A stretch of DNA of 64,000 nt from Asterias amurensis. Its lineage: Eukaryota > Echinodermata > Asteroidea > Forcipulatida > Asteriidae. Below, one piece after another: positions 10,865 to 23,568 of this stretch. The stretch's first letter is position 1. Each line of letters opens with the position of its first letter. Where the stretch lies: assembly GCF_032118995.1 (NCBI RefSeq), contig NC_092659.1:10395177-10459176 (forward strand), read 5' to 3'. The position numbers and the translations under genes are program-made. The notes below the pieces were generated by a model. That model saw only the letters and a program-made list of their open reading frames with translations. It was not told the origin of the DNA and ran no database searches.

Positions 10865-11233
10865 TAAGCTTTGGCGATATCGATATATTTTATTCACGAT
10901 ATATCGCCGACAATACATCGCGATATTTGATATAATCGCGAATAATTAGATTGACATCATCAGTCTTCAAACTCCAAGTAAAAGTTGTACAAGAGACAGT
11001 CATAGCATAAGAGGTGTTTTAATGACCTATTCTTCTGGTTTTACTCCAAACCTATGGATGTCTCAGCTAGCAATTACATCGCGATATTTAAGCGATATAG
11101 CGATATATCGAGATTATCGCGATTATCGCGATATATCGCAATATTTCGATTAAAACCAAATCCATCCGATATCGAAATCGTTTCCAAATTAATATCGTGA
11201 TATTCGATAATATCGTGATATCGCCCAAGCTTA
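10865..11233. mobile_element. hAT-like MITE family E, copy E1
   Basis: The terminal inverted repeat is TAAGCTTTGGCGATAT at the left and ATATCGCCCAAGCTTA at the right. It is flanked by an 8-bp target duplication GTTAACAA (10857-10864 and 11234-11241). The body is rich in CGATAT/ATATCG palindromes. The 8-bp duplication is typical of hAT transposons. It has no transposase. Confidence 0.9.
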
Positions 11234-11287
11234 GTTAACAACAGTTACTGCACTGAAACTACACATGTAGGTATTTTGGAGTGAGTA

Positions 11288-11540
11288 TTCATAATACCTC
11301 AGACAGTTGCTATTCCTAATGGTGGAGAGCGCGTTCAAGGGGGTGTTTAAACCTTTAATAATGAGTGACCAGTGTTTATAACTGGTTGTGAGCGGATATT
11401 CCGCGCTAGTCCTTGTGCAAGACCCTATTACGGGCGATGCGATCGATGTCGATAAGTTGGCCCCGCGGTAAGTTGGCGAGGGCCTTTTTCTCACAGCAAC
11501 GACCCTGCAAGGTTCTAAACGGCCGTGAAAGAACGAGTCA
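11288..11540 (+). repeat. Dispersed repeat family H, copy 2
   Basis: It resembles 9395-9690 by AATACCTCAGACAGTTGCTA and GTGTTTAAAC. A GC-rich segment (GGCGATGCGATCGATG) follows. No coding potential is recognised. Confidence 0.45.
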
Positions 11541-12104
11541 CAACACTTTTATTCTCTTAATAATAATAACATTGCCAGAAACTAATTATTATCTCTAAAC
11601 AAATAATGAATAACAATGAGTTCGGGTTGTTCTGACAAGAAATGTTGGTTTTCAATTAGTATGCTCTGAAAGCTGATCTAAAGCATAGTGATTGAAAAGT
11701 CCAGTTGAAATCAACGGTTTATTTCAGAACATGGTGTTACTGCAAACCTTTTCATCGTATTTCAACCATGCAAAATACTACAAATAAATAATACCAAGAT
11801 TGCAAAATTATGTGATCTCCAAATTGAGTTCTAAAATGTCATCATAGTGTAGCATGGTGTTAAAAAGAGGAACATCTACACTGGGTTTTTTTTACACTAA
11901 AGCTGCAGTTATAGAATCCCGACGGACTACAATAGGCAATTTGGATAGAGTGGGGTCCATCACATCCTTCCATCACCTTTTTCCTTCCCTCCACACAAAG
12001 CCGTTTGTATTGAAATGGTCTACCATATGATGGGTATGGTGGCCAAAATCCTTCCAAATTCTTGACTTAAGGCAATTGGATATGGACCCCTTGCAAGAAC
12101 CGCA
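11541..12104. other. No gene seen
   Basis: AT-rich sequence without a recognisable exon or repeat boundary on either strand. Confidence 0.5.
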
Positions 12105-12365
12105 GCCTACTCACATGTGCCTATCCTAGGTGTCATTTTGGGTTCAAAATTGTATACAAACATGCATAAAAGAGAGCTGACACCAAAACTACGCGCATTA
12201 TTCGGAGGCGCGTTCTATATTGTGTAAGAAATCAACAGCTCCCCCTTGCATAACGCAAAACACTGCAGGTACGCTGAGGCCACGCGCATATTTGTACGCA
12301 CAGAGAACAGCGATTGTCCAATGATCTGCCTCTTTTTTGAGAGTGTGAGGTCATGCATGGGGTCT
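12105..12365 (-). repeat. Dispersed repeat family K, copy 1
   Basis: It is a reverse-orientation match to 45421-45665, sharing TGTCATTTTGGG, GTGTAAGAAATC, CCCCCTTGCATAAC, TTGTCCAATGATCTGCCTC and other blocks. It is non-coding and of unknown type. Confidence 0.7.
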
Positions 12366-12685
12366 GTAGGAGGAGTGGGAGTGTTGTACATGTAAGCTTA
12401 GGGTATTGCAAATTGGATCATGTCCAGATGTTGAAACCCTTGTCCCCAATTCAGATAACACCACTGTTGGATCACTTGCCATGCTGTGGGTAATTATGCA
12501 CATCTTGTATGTTAAATAAAATGAATGAACATGTGCTATGAAACGCATCACTGGATAGCACTACATATGCATCGAACGTACTCCGGAATGACAGACCTCC
12601 CGCATTGCTTCAAAATGGGATGTTAGTGAGGAAGGCTCGGTGCATTGTTAATACACCCATGCCCTTAAAGGTAATAATCATAATT
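12366..12685. other. No gene seen
   Basis: Unique-looking non-coding sequence. Confidence 0.4.
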
Positions 12686-12688
12686 TAA

Positions 12689-13387
12689 GGCCTAAAAAAA
12701 AATATGTTGAATTGCCCTTTCACCCGATTTTTTGCTTGGGTCGGTCGGTCATTTTTGGTTTTTTTTTTTGGTTTTGTTTTTTTAGATGTCAAAGAACGCC
12801 CAAAACTGCATTAATATTTCATGAAAGATCAAGTTGTCAAGCAAGCAAGGTATTAATCATCTTTATCTCGCTTCAATCGCTCTTTTTGCGTCATTATTTT
12901 GGCAAATTCTTTCAAAAACAATTTCCAAGAGTCATTTCATTCACCATGTTTTTCGTCCGTTCAATAAACGAGCGATACCATATATGGGCATTACTGGCAA
13001 CAGTGCCCTCTGCTGTTCAATAGAGTATTCGACTGGTTCCTTGTGAAAGCATGAGTCGGATAAACAGGGATGTGATGTGATACATGACACAGGCTCACCC
13101 TATCTGTGCGTGTGAGGGAAATCGATCTACATTTTGTACGTTGCGTTTTTGTGAATGTTGAAACCACGACTGTTGCACTGGATAATTATGACTGCCGACC
13201 AAAAACTAATATTTGTGTCAAATCTTCCAATTTGGAAGCATAAAATATTCATGAAATCAAAATTCAGAAGTAAAAAGAGGAGAAAAAAAGAAAACGAAAA
13301 TAATTTTTTTTTTTAACCGCGACCGAGATTTTGCTACTTTTACGGTGGGTCGGGATAGGGCAATCCAACCTATATTTTTTTTAGGCC
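12689..13387. mobile_element. PIF/Harbinger-like MITE (family Q)
   Basis: Inverted ends GGCCTAAAAAAAAATATGTT and (reverse complement of the right end) GGCCTAAAAAAAATATAGGT extend into TTGCCCT...CGACC. They are flanked by TAA on both sides (12686-12688 and 13388-13390). A 3-bp TAA/TTA duplication with GG-starting ends fits PIF/Harbinger. The 700-bp body has no transposase that I can recognise. Confidence 0.7.
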
Positions 13388-13656
13388 TAACAATAAGAAA
13401 AAAAATTATCATAAAAATAAAGACTTGCACTGGGCACATAATCCACCCAGCTAGGTGTTCAAGGCGAATTAAAACCAAAAACAAAAGGATTGTCGAGACT
13501 TGGGTTCATTTAGGAGAACATGGAACTAGATCAAAGATTGTTCCTTGACAGAGTGTTAAACTTGAAGTATGATGTAGTTCTGAAATAACCCAAATGAAGT
13601 GTTATTGTGGGAAGTTGTTACACACTCTTCTCAAGCCTAAAATGTTTTGTTCTATA

Positions 13657-13988
13657 GTTGGACCCTTTCGGTTCAGAAAAAAGAAAGTTCACAGATTTAC
13701 AAATAACTTACAGGGTTTACAGAAGGCAATGGTGAAAGACTTCTCTTGAAATATTATTCCTTGAAATGCTTTACTTTTTGAGAAAACAGCAAAACAATAT
13801 AAATTCTCATTAACGAGAATCACGGATTTATTTTAAACACATGTCATGGGTTTTTTGTTGTTTTCTCCCGACTCCGTTGACAGATTGAGCCTAAATTTTC
13901 ACAGGTTTGTTATCTGATATAGAAGTTGTGGTACACAAAGTGTGGGCCTTGGACAACACTGTTTACCGAAAGGGTCCAATGGCTTTAA
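13657..13988 (+). mobile_element. TTAA MITE family B, copy B1
   Basis: It matches copies at 14812, 23569, 39600 and 49088 (AAAGTTCACAGATTTACAAA, GGTTTACAGAAGG, AAATTTTCACAGGTTTG). The right end is AAAGGGTCCAATGGCTTTAA. The outermost left bases are altered (GTTGGACCCTTTCGG) and lack the TTAA. Confidence 0.85.
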
Positions 13989-14106
13989 AATAATAGTAAT
14001 TTTACCCAATTGTTTGGGTGTTGGTTTACTTTTGTTGACTATTAATGTAATGTAGTAGTTTGCCCAGCCAGCTGTTTTTGTTACAGACTTAAAAATCATA
14101 AACATA

Positions 14107-14731
14107 ATAATTCGTCGTTCGTAACTCGTTCACTGTTTTAAAAAACGTGTTCAAAGAAAATCACTTTTGAAACTGCTGTTTCGGAGTCTGTTTACCAACT
14201 TTATTGTATTATTTTATGACAAACAAAACTGAATACTTTATTCATACAGAACTATCAATGTGTTGTAATCCCTAAAACTATTTTAATAAGTAATTAATTC
14301 CTAAACAGATGGGTCACTTTGTAAAAATGAAAATTTCATTTTTGCCTGCAGCGCGCTGTGTACAAACCAATGCGTAATAGAGACCTATCAAGATAGGTCA
14401 CTTTGTGAAATTACTACGCTCCCCAGTTAGGTCACTTCGTGGTACGCAAATTCGCGTGCGCGCCATAATCGTGCGCGCTGTAGCGCATAGTTTAACTATT
14501 GGTAAAGCGACGTATCTAGATAGGTCACTTTGTGAAAAGACAAAATGGCAAGTCCAGCGATGCGTCGTTTATACTAATTAGTGTAATTACCAAACCATTA
14601 CATATTAGGCACTGAAACTTGCTGATAATGTTAACAGCATTGAGTTTGTCAATAATTTGTTTTAAAACAAATTTGCGAAAATGTGTGATTTTGTGTCAGT
14701 TGGGTCAGTTTGTGGTACGACCGACGAATTA
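14107..14731. mobile_element. Inverted-repeat element with repeated AGGTCA motifs (family I)
   Basis: The left end AATTCGTCGTTCGTAAC and the right end (reverse complement AATTCGTCGGTCGTACC) form a terminal inverted repeat. Inside, a module reading (T/G)GGTCACTTTGTG recurs near 14310, 14389, 14425, 14520 and 14698. No ORF is present. No clear target duplication is seen. Confidence 0.7.
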
Positions 14732-14811
14732 TGATTGGTTTAAAAGTTATATACATGTACATTTACAGAACTGTTTTTGCTTACAAAACAGTTGATGGCA
14801 GTGTAAGCACT

Positions 14812-15215
14812 TTAAAGCCATTGGACAGTTTCTGAACAGAACAAAAATTAAAAGTTCACAGATTTACAAATATCTTACAGGGTTTACAGAAAGGTAATGG
14901 TGAAAGACTTTCCTTGAAATATTATTCCATGACATGCTTTACTTTTTGAAAAAACATTAAAACGATGATCAAAATGCTGAAAAATTATCAATGATCACTT
15001 CTCGATATACCGAGAATAACAGATTTTTTTAAACACATGTCATGACATGGCGAAATGTGAGGAAACAAGGGAGGGTTTTCACGTTGTTTTCCCCCGACTC
15101 CGATGGGGACTGATTGAGCCTAAATGTTCACAGGTTTGTTATTTTATATAAGATGTGAAACACAAAGTGTGGGCCTTTGGTCATACTGTTTACCGATGTT
15201 GTGCGATTGCTTTAA
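14812..15215 (+). mobile_element. TTAA MITE family B, copy B2
   Basis: It runs TTAA to TTAA (14812-14815, 15212-15215). The left end is TTAAAGCCATTGGACAGTTT; the right end (TGTTGTGCGATTGCTTTAA) is diverged. The body matches copy B1 over most of its length. Confidence 0.85.
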
Positions 15216-15790
15216 ATATAATCCATCAATATCATACTGACAACTGTAGACATTTTGAAAACGATTAGCGGTCTGGGTCACGAGAAAATACTGAAAACTA
15301 ATTACACATTGTGCATGACATCGATTCCAATTTATCTTTTTTCAAACGCTCACTGAGCGATAAAAATTAAAAAAGGAAATTGGTTTTATTTATTTCTCAT
15401 CAAATATGATATTTCAGACAGAAAGAAATATCATATCAATTGACATGTTAAACTCTGTAATTTTTGTGTAAATCTGTGATCGTAGATGAATTTTTTTCTT
15501 ACCAATTTCTCCAAGTTATTTGAGATACACACACATATAGACCTTTAATTATAAAATTGATATTTGTTTGGAATGTTTTCTATAACATTTTTATGTTGTA
15601 CCTAACAAATTTGGGCTCGCCCTTTTTTAAAACCAAGAGCTGGTTGACTGCTGATGTAATAAACTTTGAATTTAAAAAATAATTTGGATATTCAAAATTT
15701 ATGTGTGTTTTCTTCTTTCTACATTTCTTAGTATGTTTCAAATGTATAATAAGAAGGAAGTCTGCAAATTAAATAAAATCCTTGTGTAGA
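15216..15790. other. No gene seen
   Basis: AT-rich sequence with no recognised feature. Confidence 0.4.
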
Positions 15791-15890
15791 TTGCCCTGGA
15801 CATAAATTATAGATCAACATCCACTGAGTGGCCGATGTAATTGCCCTGGACATAAATTATAGATCAACATCCACTGAGTGGCCGATGTAA
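15791..15890. repeat. Perfect 50-bp tandem duplication
   Basis: The 50 bp starting TTGCCCTGGACATAAATTAT at 15791 are repeated without change at 15841-15890. The lack of divergence implies a recent event (or an assembly artefact). Confidence 0.95.
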
Positions 15891-18819
15891 AAATTGTACC
15901 ATGTTTAATCAATGATGATTTGGGCACACTGACATGACTGATGGTTCCACTATATTTGGTTATATAACAAATATCAGTCATTAATTTATTTTACTTTTTA
16001 AAGATAAAGTGATTGGTAACACTCAAGGAATTAATTGTTAATTCAAACTCCAACACGCCCCCTACATTCTGTTTCCTTTTGCTTTGTTTTGTTAAAACGA
16101 AATAACCACATTGTATAATACTGTACATGTCAAAACCAAATTAAATATCTGTGTTAAACTGTGACCACCACGTGACATTTTGTAAGTTGGATGATGCGTT
16201 TATTAAAATCTAGAAATTTAAATAGTTGGCTGATTTGCAAACATTTTCAATAAAGTAATGCACATTCACAAGACATCATTACACCCCCACATGTGTTCAA
16301 AGCAAATGTTATGGAAAATCACTCTGCTATGCCAGAAACGTAAACAACAAAGATGATTTCCAACTCAAGAGGCTACCAATGCCTTCTACTCAGAGATAAC
16401 TAATTTTAACCACAAAAAGAATCACACAAAGATTGATCTAATTTGATTCACAAACAGCAGAGAAATGCAATAAAGCAAAACTCCATTGGTTTTCAGTACA
16501 ACATACATGTACACAACCCATCAACCCAAGTGAGTCACTCACATGTAAACAAAAAAATCAATCAAACAACAACGGTCTCTAATAAAAAACCATGAAATAC
16601 CATCAGAGAACTTTCCAGTTGATCAAAACTAAACCGGAGTCAAACTGAATCCCGCCCCAAAAAGCTCTCCCCTCCCATGCTCCTCCTAAACACCACCATT
16701 TGTTGGGTTAACTTAAAGGAGAAATTAGCATGAGCTAGGTCTAATGATAAACAATGGTGGAAGTTGGCCCAAAAGACTAAAACAAAAATACAATGGGAAT
16801 TTCACAATAACCCTCTGAAAAGTAAGATTTTAAGCATGAATTCCAGCACCATGTATCCCACTTTGCAAAGGGGAAACAAAGTCAACCTACCACAAAGAAA
16901 AAGGACTTTTCAAAGTTGTTCTGGGCATTTACCACCCATAAGCCAGTTGTGGAAAGTTTAGTGTGTGTACAGTGTACACATCATCTATTAGTACAATGGG
17001 TGCGCAGTTATTCATACTATGAAAAGGCTCATTTCTATCAATTCTATTGTAATTTTGACAAACAAAGTTGTTCACATGTTGATAAGTTCATAGAAATGTT
17101 ACGTTCTTTACAGCAAACATGATATTCAACCTTTGGAGTCATACAGCAGACAATGTTTTGTACACATGAACAGACTGTAGTGTGTTATTAACAGCACGAC
17201 CACAGTACCAATGTAAATTTGACAAATCATTTAGTACATGTACGTATGTATGTATGTTTCTGATATTACATAGACGAAGAATTATGTCTGATTGTTTGTA
17301 CTCGTTCAACTAAACTGATTATCAGAAAACAATAGGAAATTACAACAAAAGGCATTATCAAATATTAACACTCAATACACTGTACATGTATTTAGTTTAA
17401 ACCAGCTGTTATTAAAATGCAATTGCTTTTGACCAGTAAAACAATGTAATTTGAAGCATGATTAGTACACAAGTAGCATTTGTACACAAATTGTATGCCT
17501 ATAAGTTGCTACTCAAACTTTACGATTTGCTACTCAAATTGGCATTCAGTGTGCAAAAATTAAGACGAGTCTTCTATGTAAATGTTTTGTCAAACAAAAC
17601 TGCTTGACAAAATAATTCCCTGGATTTTATTTCATTCAGAACACTCAGAACTTGAAATTGAATCTTTTCATCAAAGGAAGAAACACCTGAAGCAACATTT
17701 AAAGGGAAAAATAATCTGAACAGGCTTTGACTTAAACATGGTAAAATTGGTGGTTTAACAACACGTCTGGTCGAAACGTTGAGTTGTGAAACCACCAGTT
17801 CTTTTCAGAACCACTCAAACCCATAGAGAGAACCCTTACTAGAAATTATTATATTGTTTTGTGATAGGGGGAAGGACTTTTTTCTCACTGCGCTTGGCAG
17901 AGTAGGTTGATAAGAAACCACAATGTTGGTGTCAAGTTCTAATGGCATTAAACTGTGTTAGGCTGAGTACATGTAAATCTGATAAGTAAATTTTTTCTTT
18001 ATTGATGCCCCCCTCCAAATCTAACTTTAGAATACTGTCTTAAAATACCCAGTTTCGCGTGACAAACTCAAGGGTGTTTTTTTTTTTTTTTTTTTTTTTT
18101 AAAGTAGAAGGCTAGGTAAAAAAAATAATTAATTCTTGAAAGACCCTTTGAAAAGACCACTATTGTGAGAGAGAAAAAAAAAAGTTGAGTGTCAATAATA
18201 GAAAAAATACTATAATCATTTTTTTGTGACTCGCGTGACAGTAAAACGAGGGTAAAAATTTACTCCCATTTTTCAAAAGTTAATAGTTCAAAAAGGCATA
18301 TTTAATTTTGGCTGTCCTTACTAATGACTCTTTGTTGTTTATACATAATGCTTAAATCTGAACACCTATTGTTTCAAGAATTATTTTTTCAAAACCTAAA
18401 TTTCAAGGATTTTTCTGACTTTTGTGTACACTTTTTACCCTTTACTCCCAAGGCTGTCGCAAAAACAATAAAGAATATTTTTATAAAGTCTTTTCAGAAG
18501 AAGAAGCACTAGGTGTTCTTGTTTCAAAACAAATATAAAAACTTCAACGATAACCATTTTAATTTTTTTACCATGAAGCGCAAATACCACGGAATGTACA
18601 GTATGCATGTGGGTGTGTGTGTTCGTAGATTGTAACAGGAATATTATTAATGGATGTAAAAGAAGCAGATGGACACACTGGATACTGGAGTGAGCTGCAG
18701 GACATATTCAATTGGTTGGTTGGTTTGGATACAATCATACACGTATCATTATTACATCTGGGGTCAGTACAAATTGCCACAGGCTAGTAAACACTACTTC
18801 AACTCACCCTATGGGCTAC
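15891..18819. other. Gene-poor stretch
   Basis: No exon is recognised on either strand. It contains a short GTAT run near 17240 and a 30-bp poly(T) near 18075. Small open frames here lack family motifs and splice context. Confidence 0.5.
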
Positions 18820-19182
18820 TTAAAGGAACAGTACACATTGCCTTGGATCGGTCGAGTTGGTCTTTGAAAAGCGTTTATAACCGTAATGCATTATAAAGAT
18901 GTTGTAAATGTAGAATACAATGATCCACACAAATTTGCCTCGAAATTGCGTGGTTTTCTTTTTACTTTGCGAACTAACACGGTCGGCCATTTATGGGAGT
19001 CGAAAATCTGACTTCCATAAATGGCCGACCATGTTAGTCGACGAGGTAAAAGGAAAACCACGCAATTTTGAGTGATACTTGTGTGGATCACTATATTCTA
19101 CATTTAAAATATCTTTCTAATCATGCATTTTATAACAAACGGTTACACAACCCGACTGATCCAAGACAACGTGTTCCTTTAA
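18820..19182. mobile_element. TTAA foldback MITE family D, copy D1
   Basis: It runs TTAA to TTAA. The left arm is TTAAAGGAACAGTACACATT and the right arm ends CAACGTGTTCCTTTAA. The arms are complementary over about 180 bp and meet at GAAAATCTGACTTCC. It carries the family signature CCTTGGATCGGTCGAGTTGG. Confidence 0.9.
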
Positions 19183-19439
19183 CATTGTGTAACCTACTTG
19201 TTTTATGCTCATATTTGTTCCTTTTCATCTGAGAATAATTAACAATTACACACGTATGTATGATAATGATGTGTCTCCATCTTCCATTAAACTGGTTGTG
19301 ATTGCGTCCATCAGAGCGATACACAGACTGTATGCCAATACATATTATAAAATCTAGCAAACAGTTTAATCTTCTTGGGGCAATTACATCTTCAAATCAC
19401 ACAGTTCTCTTAAGCTCATCCAGTGGGCTACTAACTATC
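19183..19439. other. No gene seen
   Basis: Non-coding AT-rich sequence. Confidence 0.3.
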
Positions 19440-19575
19440 AAACGATATTGTGTATGAAAAAGCCTTTAGAGTTCCAGGGCAGCCCAGGTTACTTCCCAGG
19501 GACCTACATTGTATAATGTTTTTGGCCCAATAACCAGGGCACTAATATAAAGCGCCGTCATACGGAAAATTGTAA
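19440..19575 (+). repeat. Fragment of the tRNA-derived SINE (body and 3' part)
   Basis: TATGAAAAAGCCTTTAGAG and CAGGGCACTAATATAAAGCG match the body and 3' region of the SINE at 35067-35667. The tRNA-like head is missing. The fragment lacks about 260 bp present in the longer copy, which suggests that copy carries an insert. Confidence 0.65.
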
Positions 19576-20154
19576 TGAACTCAATGTAAAATGAAATAAT
19601 TATTACTTGAGTCAACTATTTATAAAGTTTTGGCATTAAGTTTGAAACTATTTAAGGTATTGTGTAGCAGTACAGAATCCTGCAATACTTATATTCATAA
19701 TGCCTGCCGGAGTCTGATAGTGATAACTACATCATGCAGGTGTTTTGTGATAGTCCTTTCATTGTGTCTACATTTCAGTTTCCAGCAAACCATACAATCA
19801 ATGTCAACTATCTGAGTTGCATTACATTCAATCAGAATCAGTGAGGTTGCAACAATAATGATGACAGTGTTTACTATTGACACCTCAATGTCTGTTGATT
19901 TAATAATAGAAATCAATCCAAGCCCTTGACCCTGCACAATGTTCAGTCTGCTTTGTTCACACGGCGGCGGACGGGGGCGTTTGGTCAATACATTTTCATC
20001 TTTAATAAGCACCATTGATACACATGAGAAACGTCACTTGTTTTTTGTAGGGTACACTATGCCAAGTGTTATTTTTAGTCTGTGCAATTGCTACCCAACT
20101 ACGGACCAGAATTTTTATTCTGTGTCTCGATGCAGTTAAAATGCATGGTGTCTT
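19576..20154. other. No gene seen
   Basis: Non-coding; one GC-rich patch (GGCGGCGGACGGGGGCG near 19963) without a supported exon. Confidence 0.4.
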
Positions 20155-20365
20155 TAGGGACCATTGCCTACAGGCTCTGCTCCTTTAATGGATCCCTCTT
20201 CTAACATTTCTTCATTCAAATCCAATCTCAAAACTTACCTCTTCAGTCCTTCTTCCATTAATATTTCCCTTGGTCATATTTTAGCACAGTGGATAGTTTT
20301 TTCTAGATACCAGCGCTTTGTATGATTTATTATTAATGTTATTATTATCATAACAGTCACCTGGA
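20155..20365 (+). pseudogene. LINE remnant: reverse transcriptase C-terminus and (TTA)n tail
   Basis: The frame reads SSFKSNLKTYLFS, the usual last residues of CR1/L2-type reverse transcriptases. It is followed by a short 3' UTR with GCGCTTTGTATGATT and a TTATTATTAATG tail. It is strongly 5'-truncated and dead. Confidence 0.65.
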
Positions 20366-20527
20366 AAAAGAATCTTTTTTCTTAAAAGATTAGAGAATAA
20401 TGTTCCTGAAGAATAAAATAATTATTTTAGTAATTGTTTAATAATAAAGTTGTGTGGGGGGTGACTCCGCCTACCCCTTTTGTGACGTAAATCGAGGCAT
20501 ACTTTGCCTCGATCGAACAAGTACGTG

Positions 20528-20944
20528 CAAGTATATTCAAGTCCTAGTCGTGAATTTGTACGTTTCGACAAAATGTTTTTCTTGCATTTTTCCGGCAATG
20601 TCGACCAGGTGTATTGCTGCTGGATGCAGCAAAACAACTAAAGATTGGGTCAGTTTGCAAAGTGGTCCGGTCCAACGTCTTTTCCAGCCCTGTGCAGCAA
20701 ACACTTCATGCTCGAGAGTCCGGAATACACTACACATTTTGACATTAAGAGAAAAGTTCTTTCTAAAACATGACGCCATCCCAACAATTTTTCCAGCTAC
20801 CGGTAGTGGGGAAGTCGAGGAAGGTACCTGACAGATGTAGGCCTAGTGAACCTAAAGGAGCCTAACGTAAACAAAAATCAGGTATTGTTTCAACTTTGAG
20901 GGCATGTTTTTAGCTTGTGCAAGCGTCACTATCTCGTGTTGGTG
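20528..20944 (+). pseudogene. THAP-domain pseudogene fragment, copy 1
   Basis: From ATG at about 20598 the frame reads MSTRCIAAGCSKTTKDWVSL, the C-x4-C start of a THAP zinc finger. A different frame carries the second half, ALCSKHFMLESPEYTTHFD (C-x2-H). The two halves are out of frame. The spacing between the cysteine pairs is about 20 residues against the usual 35-50, so the middle of the domain is deleted. THAP domains bind DNA and occur in P-element-like transposases and host regulators. About 415 bp are shared with 25196-25612. Confidence 0.7.
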
Positions 20945-22492
20945 ACTTTAACATATTTTTGTACATCTTGATATATTGTACTGGATATTGTATCCATTAC
21001 ATTTATGCATTTTTTTAAACTGATCGCTCTTGAGTAATAATATCTTTTATGTATTGATACTATGGAAAATGAAATGAACCTTGAACCCCTTCAAAGTTCT
21101 TATCTGATCTCTCATCTGAAGGTGTTTATTTGTCTTCAAATTTGTGTCAACTATGTTACAGACATCATACCATTGAGCTGCACTGAATGCTTTTTAAACC
21201 ATCAATACATATTGTACATGTATGTAAAAAGATTCAAACACCAGTCTTCTCTCTTGGTGCATCTCAACATACGCATAAGCTTAGTAAACCTCAGCTCAGA
21301 TTAATTTTTATTTAACGTTACAAACTCTTAGTCTATCGCCCAAAAATACCAGTGTCTAAAAAAATGTCCAGAACTGTAAAATCCACTGTTAGAAATGAAA
21401 CCAAATTTTCCATCCTGGAATTTATCAGGTACCAAGGCGCAACTTTCATATACTGTACAGAGTTTGTGTACACACAACAAAAAGTCAAACTTTGAAGCAT
21501 GCAGGTGGGGTTCAAGCAAGCATAACCCCCAATCCCAGCCACTCAATGCTGGCAGACTGCCAGAAATATTTCATGAATTTGAATGCACTGTATTTTAGAC
21601 TTTTTAAGGGTGTGATTTACCATAAAAAAACTACTTGTTTATTATTTTCACTGTGTACATTCCTGTTCTAAATTCATCTTGATCATAGAGCAAGGTTTGC
21701 TTCACAAGCTGACAAGGTACACATTGATTTTATGTGTGTATGTGTACATTATGTACAATGTCAATGCTGACAGAAAATACCAAAAGCCCACTGGTAATGT
21801 AGGCCTATTTATTGGAAATATTAAACTAAAATCCATAATTGTAGGGCCTATTAATGGGATTACCTGTTTAAATAATAGACCTATAACATGCACAATTATT
21901 AATATAAAATAACACAAAAAAGTAGCACAATTTATAACATGAAAATTGCTCAACATTTTTTTACAGGTTAAGCCCGGTTCATACTTCCTGCGAAAGCAAA
22001 TGCGATGCAAATTTTGAGGATCACACAGGGCTGTTTTCGCTGTGAATGTTTCGCAGGATTTGAGCACATTTCAACTCTTCCGAATTGTTTGTTCCGCATA
22101 ATACATTTTTACATGCAAAACTCAGACTAAAATAATAATTGCGACATTATATAGGATTTGAGGCATTGCATGGTGAGGTACATGTATCAATGTATTTTTT
22201 GGTTTGCGGTAACACCATGTGTGTATCTACTTGCCAGATGTAGAGTTGTTCTTAGAGAACTGTCTTGCTTTATTGCGACATTGTTATACTAATTTCTCAA
22301 AACTACATCACCTCAACTGTAATGTTTTAAGGGAAGCTTTCTACTATATCATTATCTTCAAATTGTTTAAGTTTAATGTAAATCTGTGGACATTGTGGTT
22401 TGTATTACACTTACAAAAAGTACCTAGACCCATTAAAACTGGAAGAGAAAGACGTCAAAATTATTGGCTTTTGGCATGAAGCCATTCACAGG
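20945..22492. other. No gene seen
   Basis: Small open frames lack motifs. About 21965-22065 (GCCCGGTTCATACTTCCTGC) looks like part of a dispersed repeat but has no partner that I could confirm in the window. Confidence 0.4.
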
Positions 22493-22630
22493 CATCTGAA
22501 AGCACATACTTCTATGCAACAACGGTGTTTTCTTTTAATATTTGCTTGCAACTGCAGTGACCAATAAGCAGAAATGCTACACATGTGTTTTGTTTTATGT
22601 GCATAGCGATACACTAGAAGATATTGGTCT
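22493..22630 (+). repeat. Diverged internal fragment of MITE family A (A3)
   Basis: GCATCTGAAAGCACATACTT, CAACTGCAGTGACCAAT and GATACACTAGAAGATATTGG align in order with the 3' half of family A, with many substitutions and no ends. It is an old fragment. Confidence 0.6.
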
Positions 22631-23568
22631 TGGCTGCAACTATACAAAAAGTACCCTGCCTTCAAAGAAACTTATGTTTTGTTGTATGCTTCAGTGAATG
22701 GTTTCAGCTGTGCAAAGTGCATTCCTCCATGCAGGATCAATGGAACTTAACTTTGTAACAGCCAATTAGCCATGATACCCATTCATGCATGAGGTGTATA
22801 ACCCTAGTGTTAAAGTAAACGTGGTTGGTACATCATACATTAAGCCATCTTAATTATTGATTAAAAGTTATTAAAGATTTAAAAAGCTTTGTTAACAGTT
22901 ATAAAAATAAAAAAAATAAAAAAATATGATGCATGTTTATATGGAGTTTCTCAAAGCGTTGGACTGCCAGAATGTTAAAAATGCTAAAACATCACTTAAA
23001 ATGAGTAATAATAAAACAATAATAATATATCATATGATATGGAATTTTCCAGTATTTGGCACCAATGTCAGGGTTCAGCAGAATGTGCTGGTGGTCGCAC
23101 TGGAATACAGGTATCTACTGTACCATGGAGCAAAGCAGTTTATTGCTCCATGTCTGTACATACAAGACAATTCCTAAAAACAACTGTCCCTGATCATGAA
23201 TACCAATCTCACATTCTAATCTTTTGAAGCATGGTTGAATAGCTCCATGATTGAAGAGACATTCAGACTAACAGTGCCCAAAGCACAAAGAACACACCCT
23301 TCTGATTGAGAATCCTGGCTACAGTGCCTGGCTATGACCTTTGACATCCAAGGGTTTGCCAAATGGCATACTAAAACCACTGTAAACAAATAAAAAATAA
23401 AAACGGATTTCTATTAAGAAACTTGTCAATTATTACGTTTTTTTTTTTTTTGGAGTACAAGCAGTACACACTTAAGTTGTCGTTTCCTAGACAATGTACA
23501 GTGTTCAGTGAAAACAAACAAATAATTTTCATTAATACACAATGAAAAACATCATCCACACTTTGCTA
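22631..23568. other. No gene seen
   Basis: Non-coding AT-rich DNA with a poly(T) run near 23440. Confidence 0.4.
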
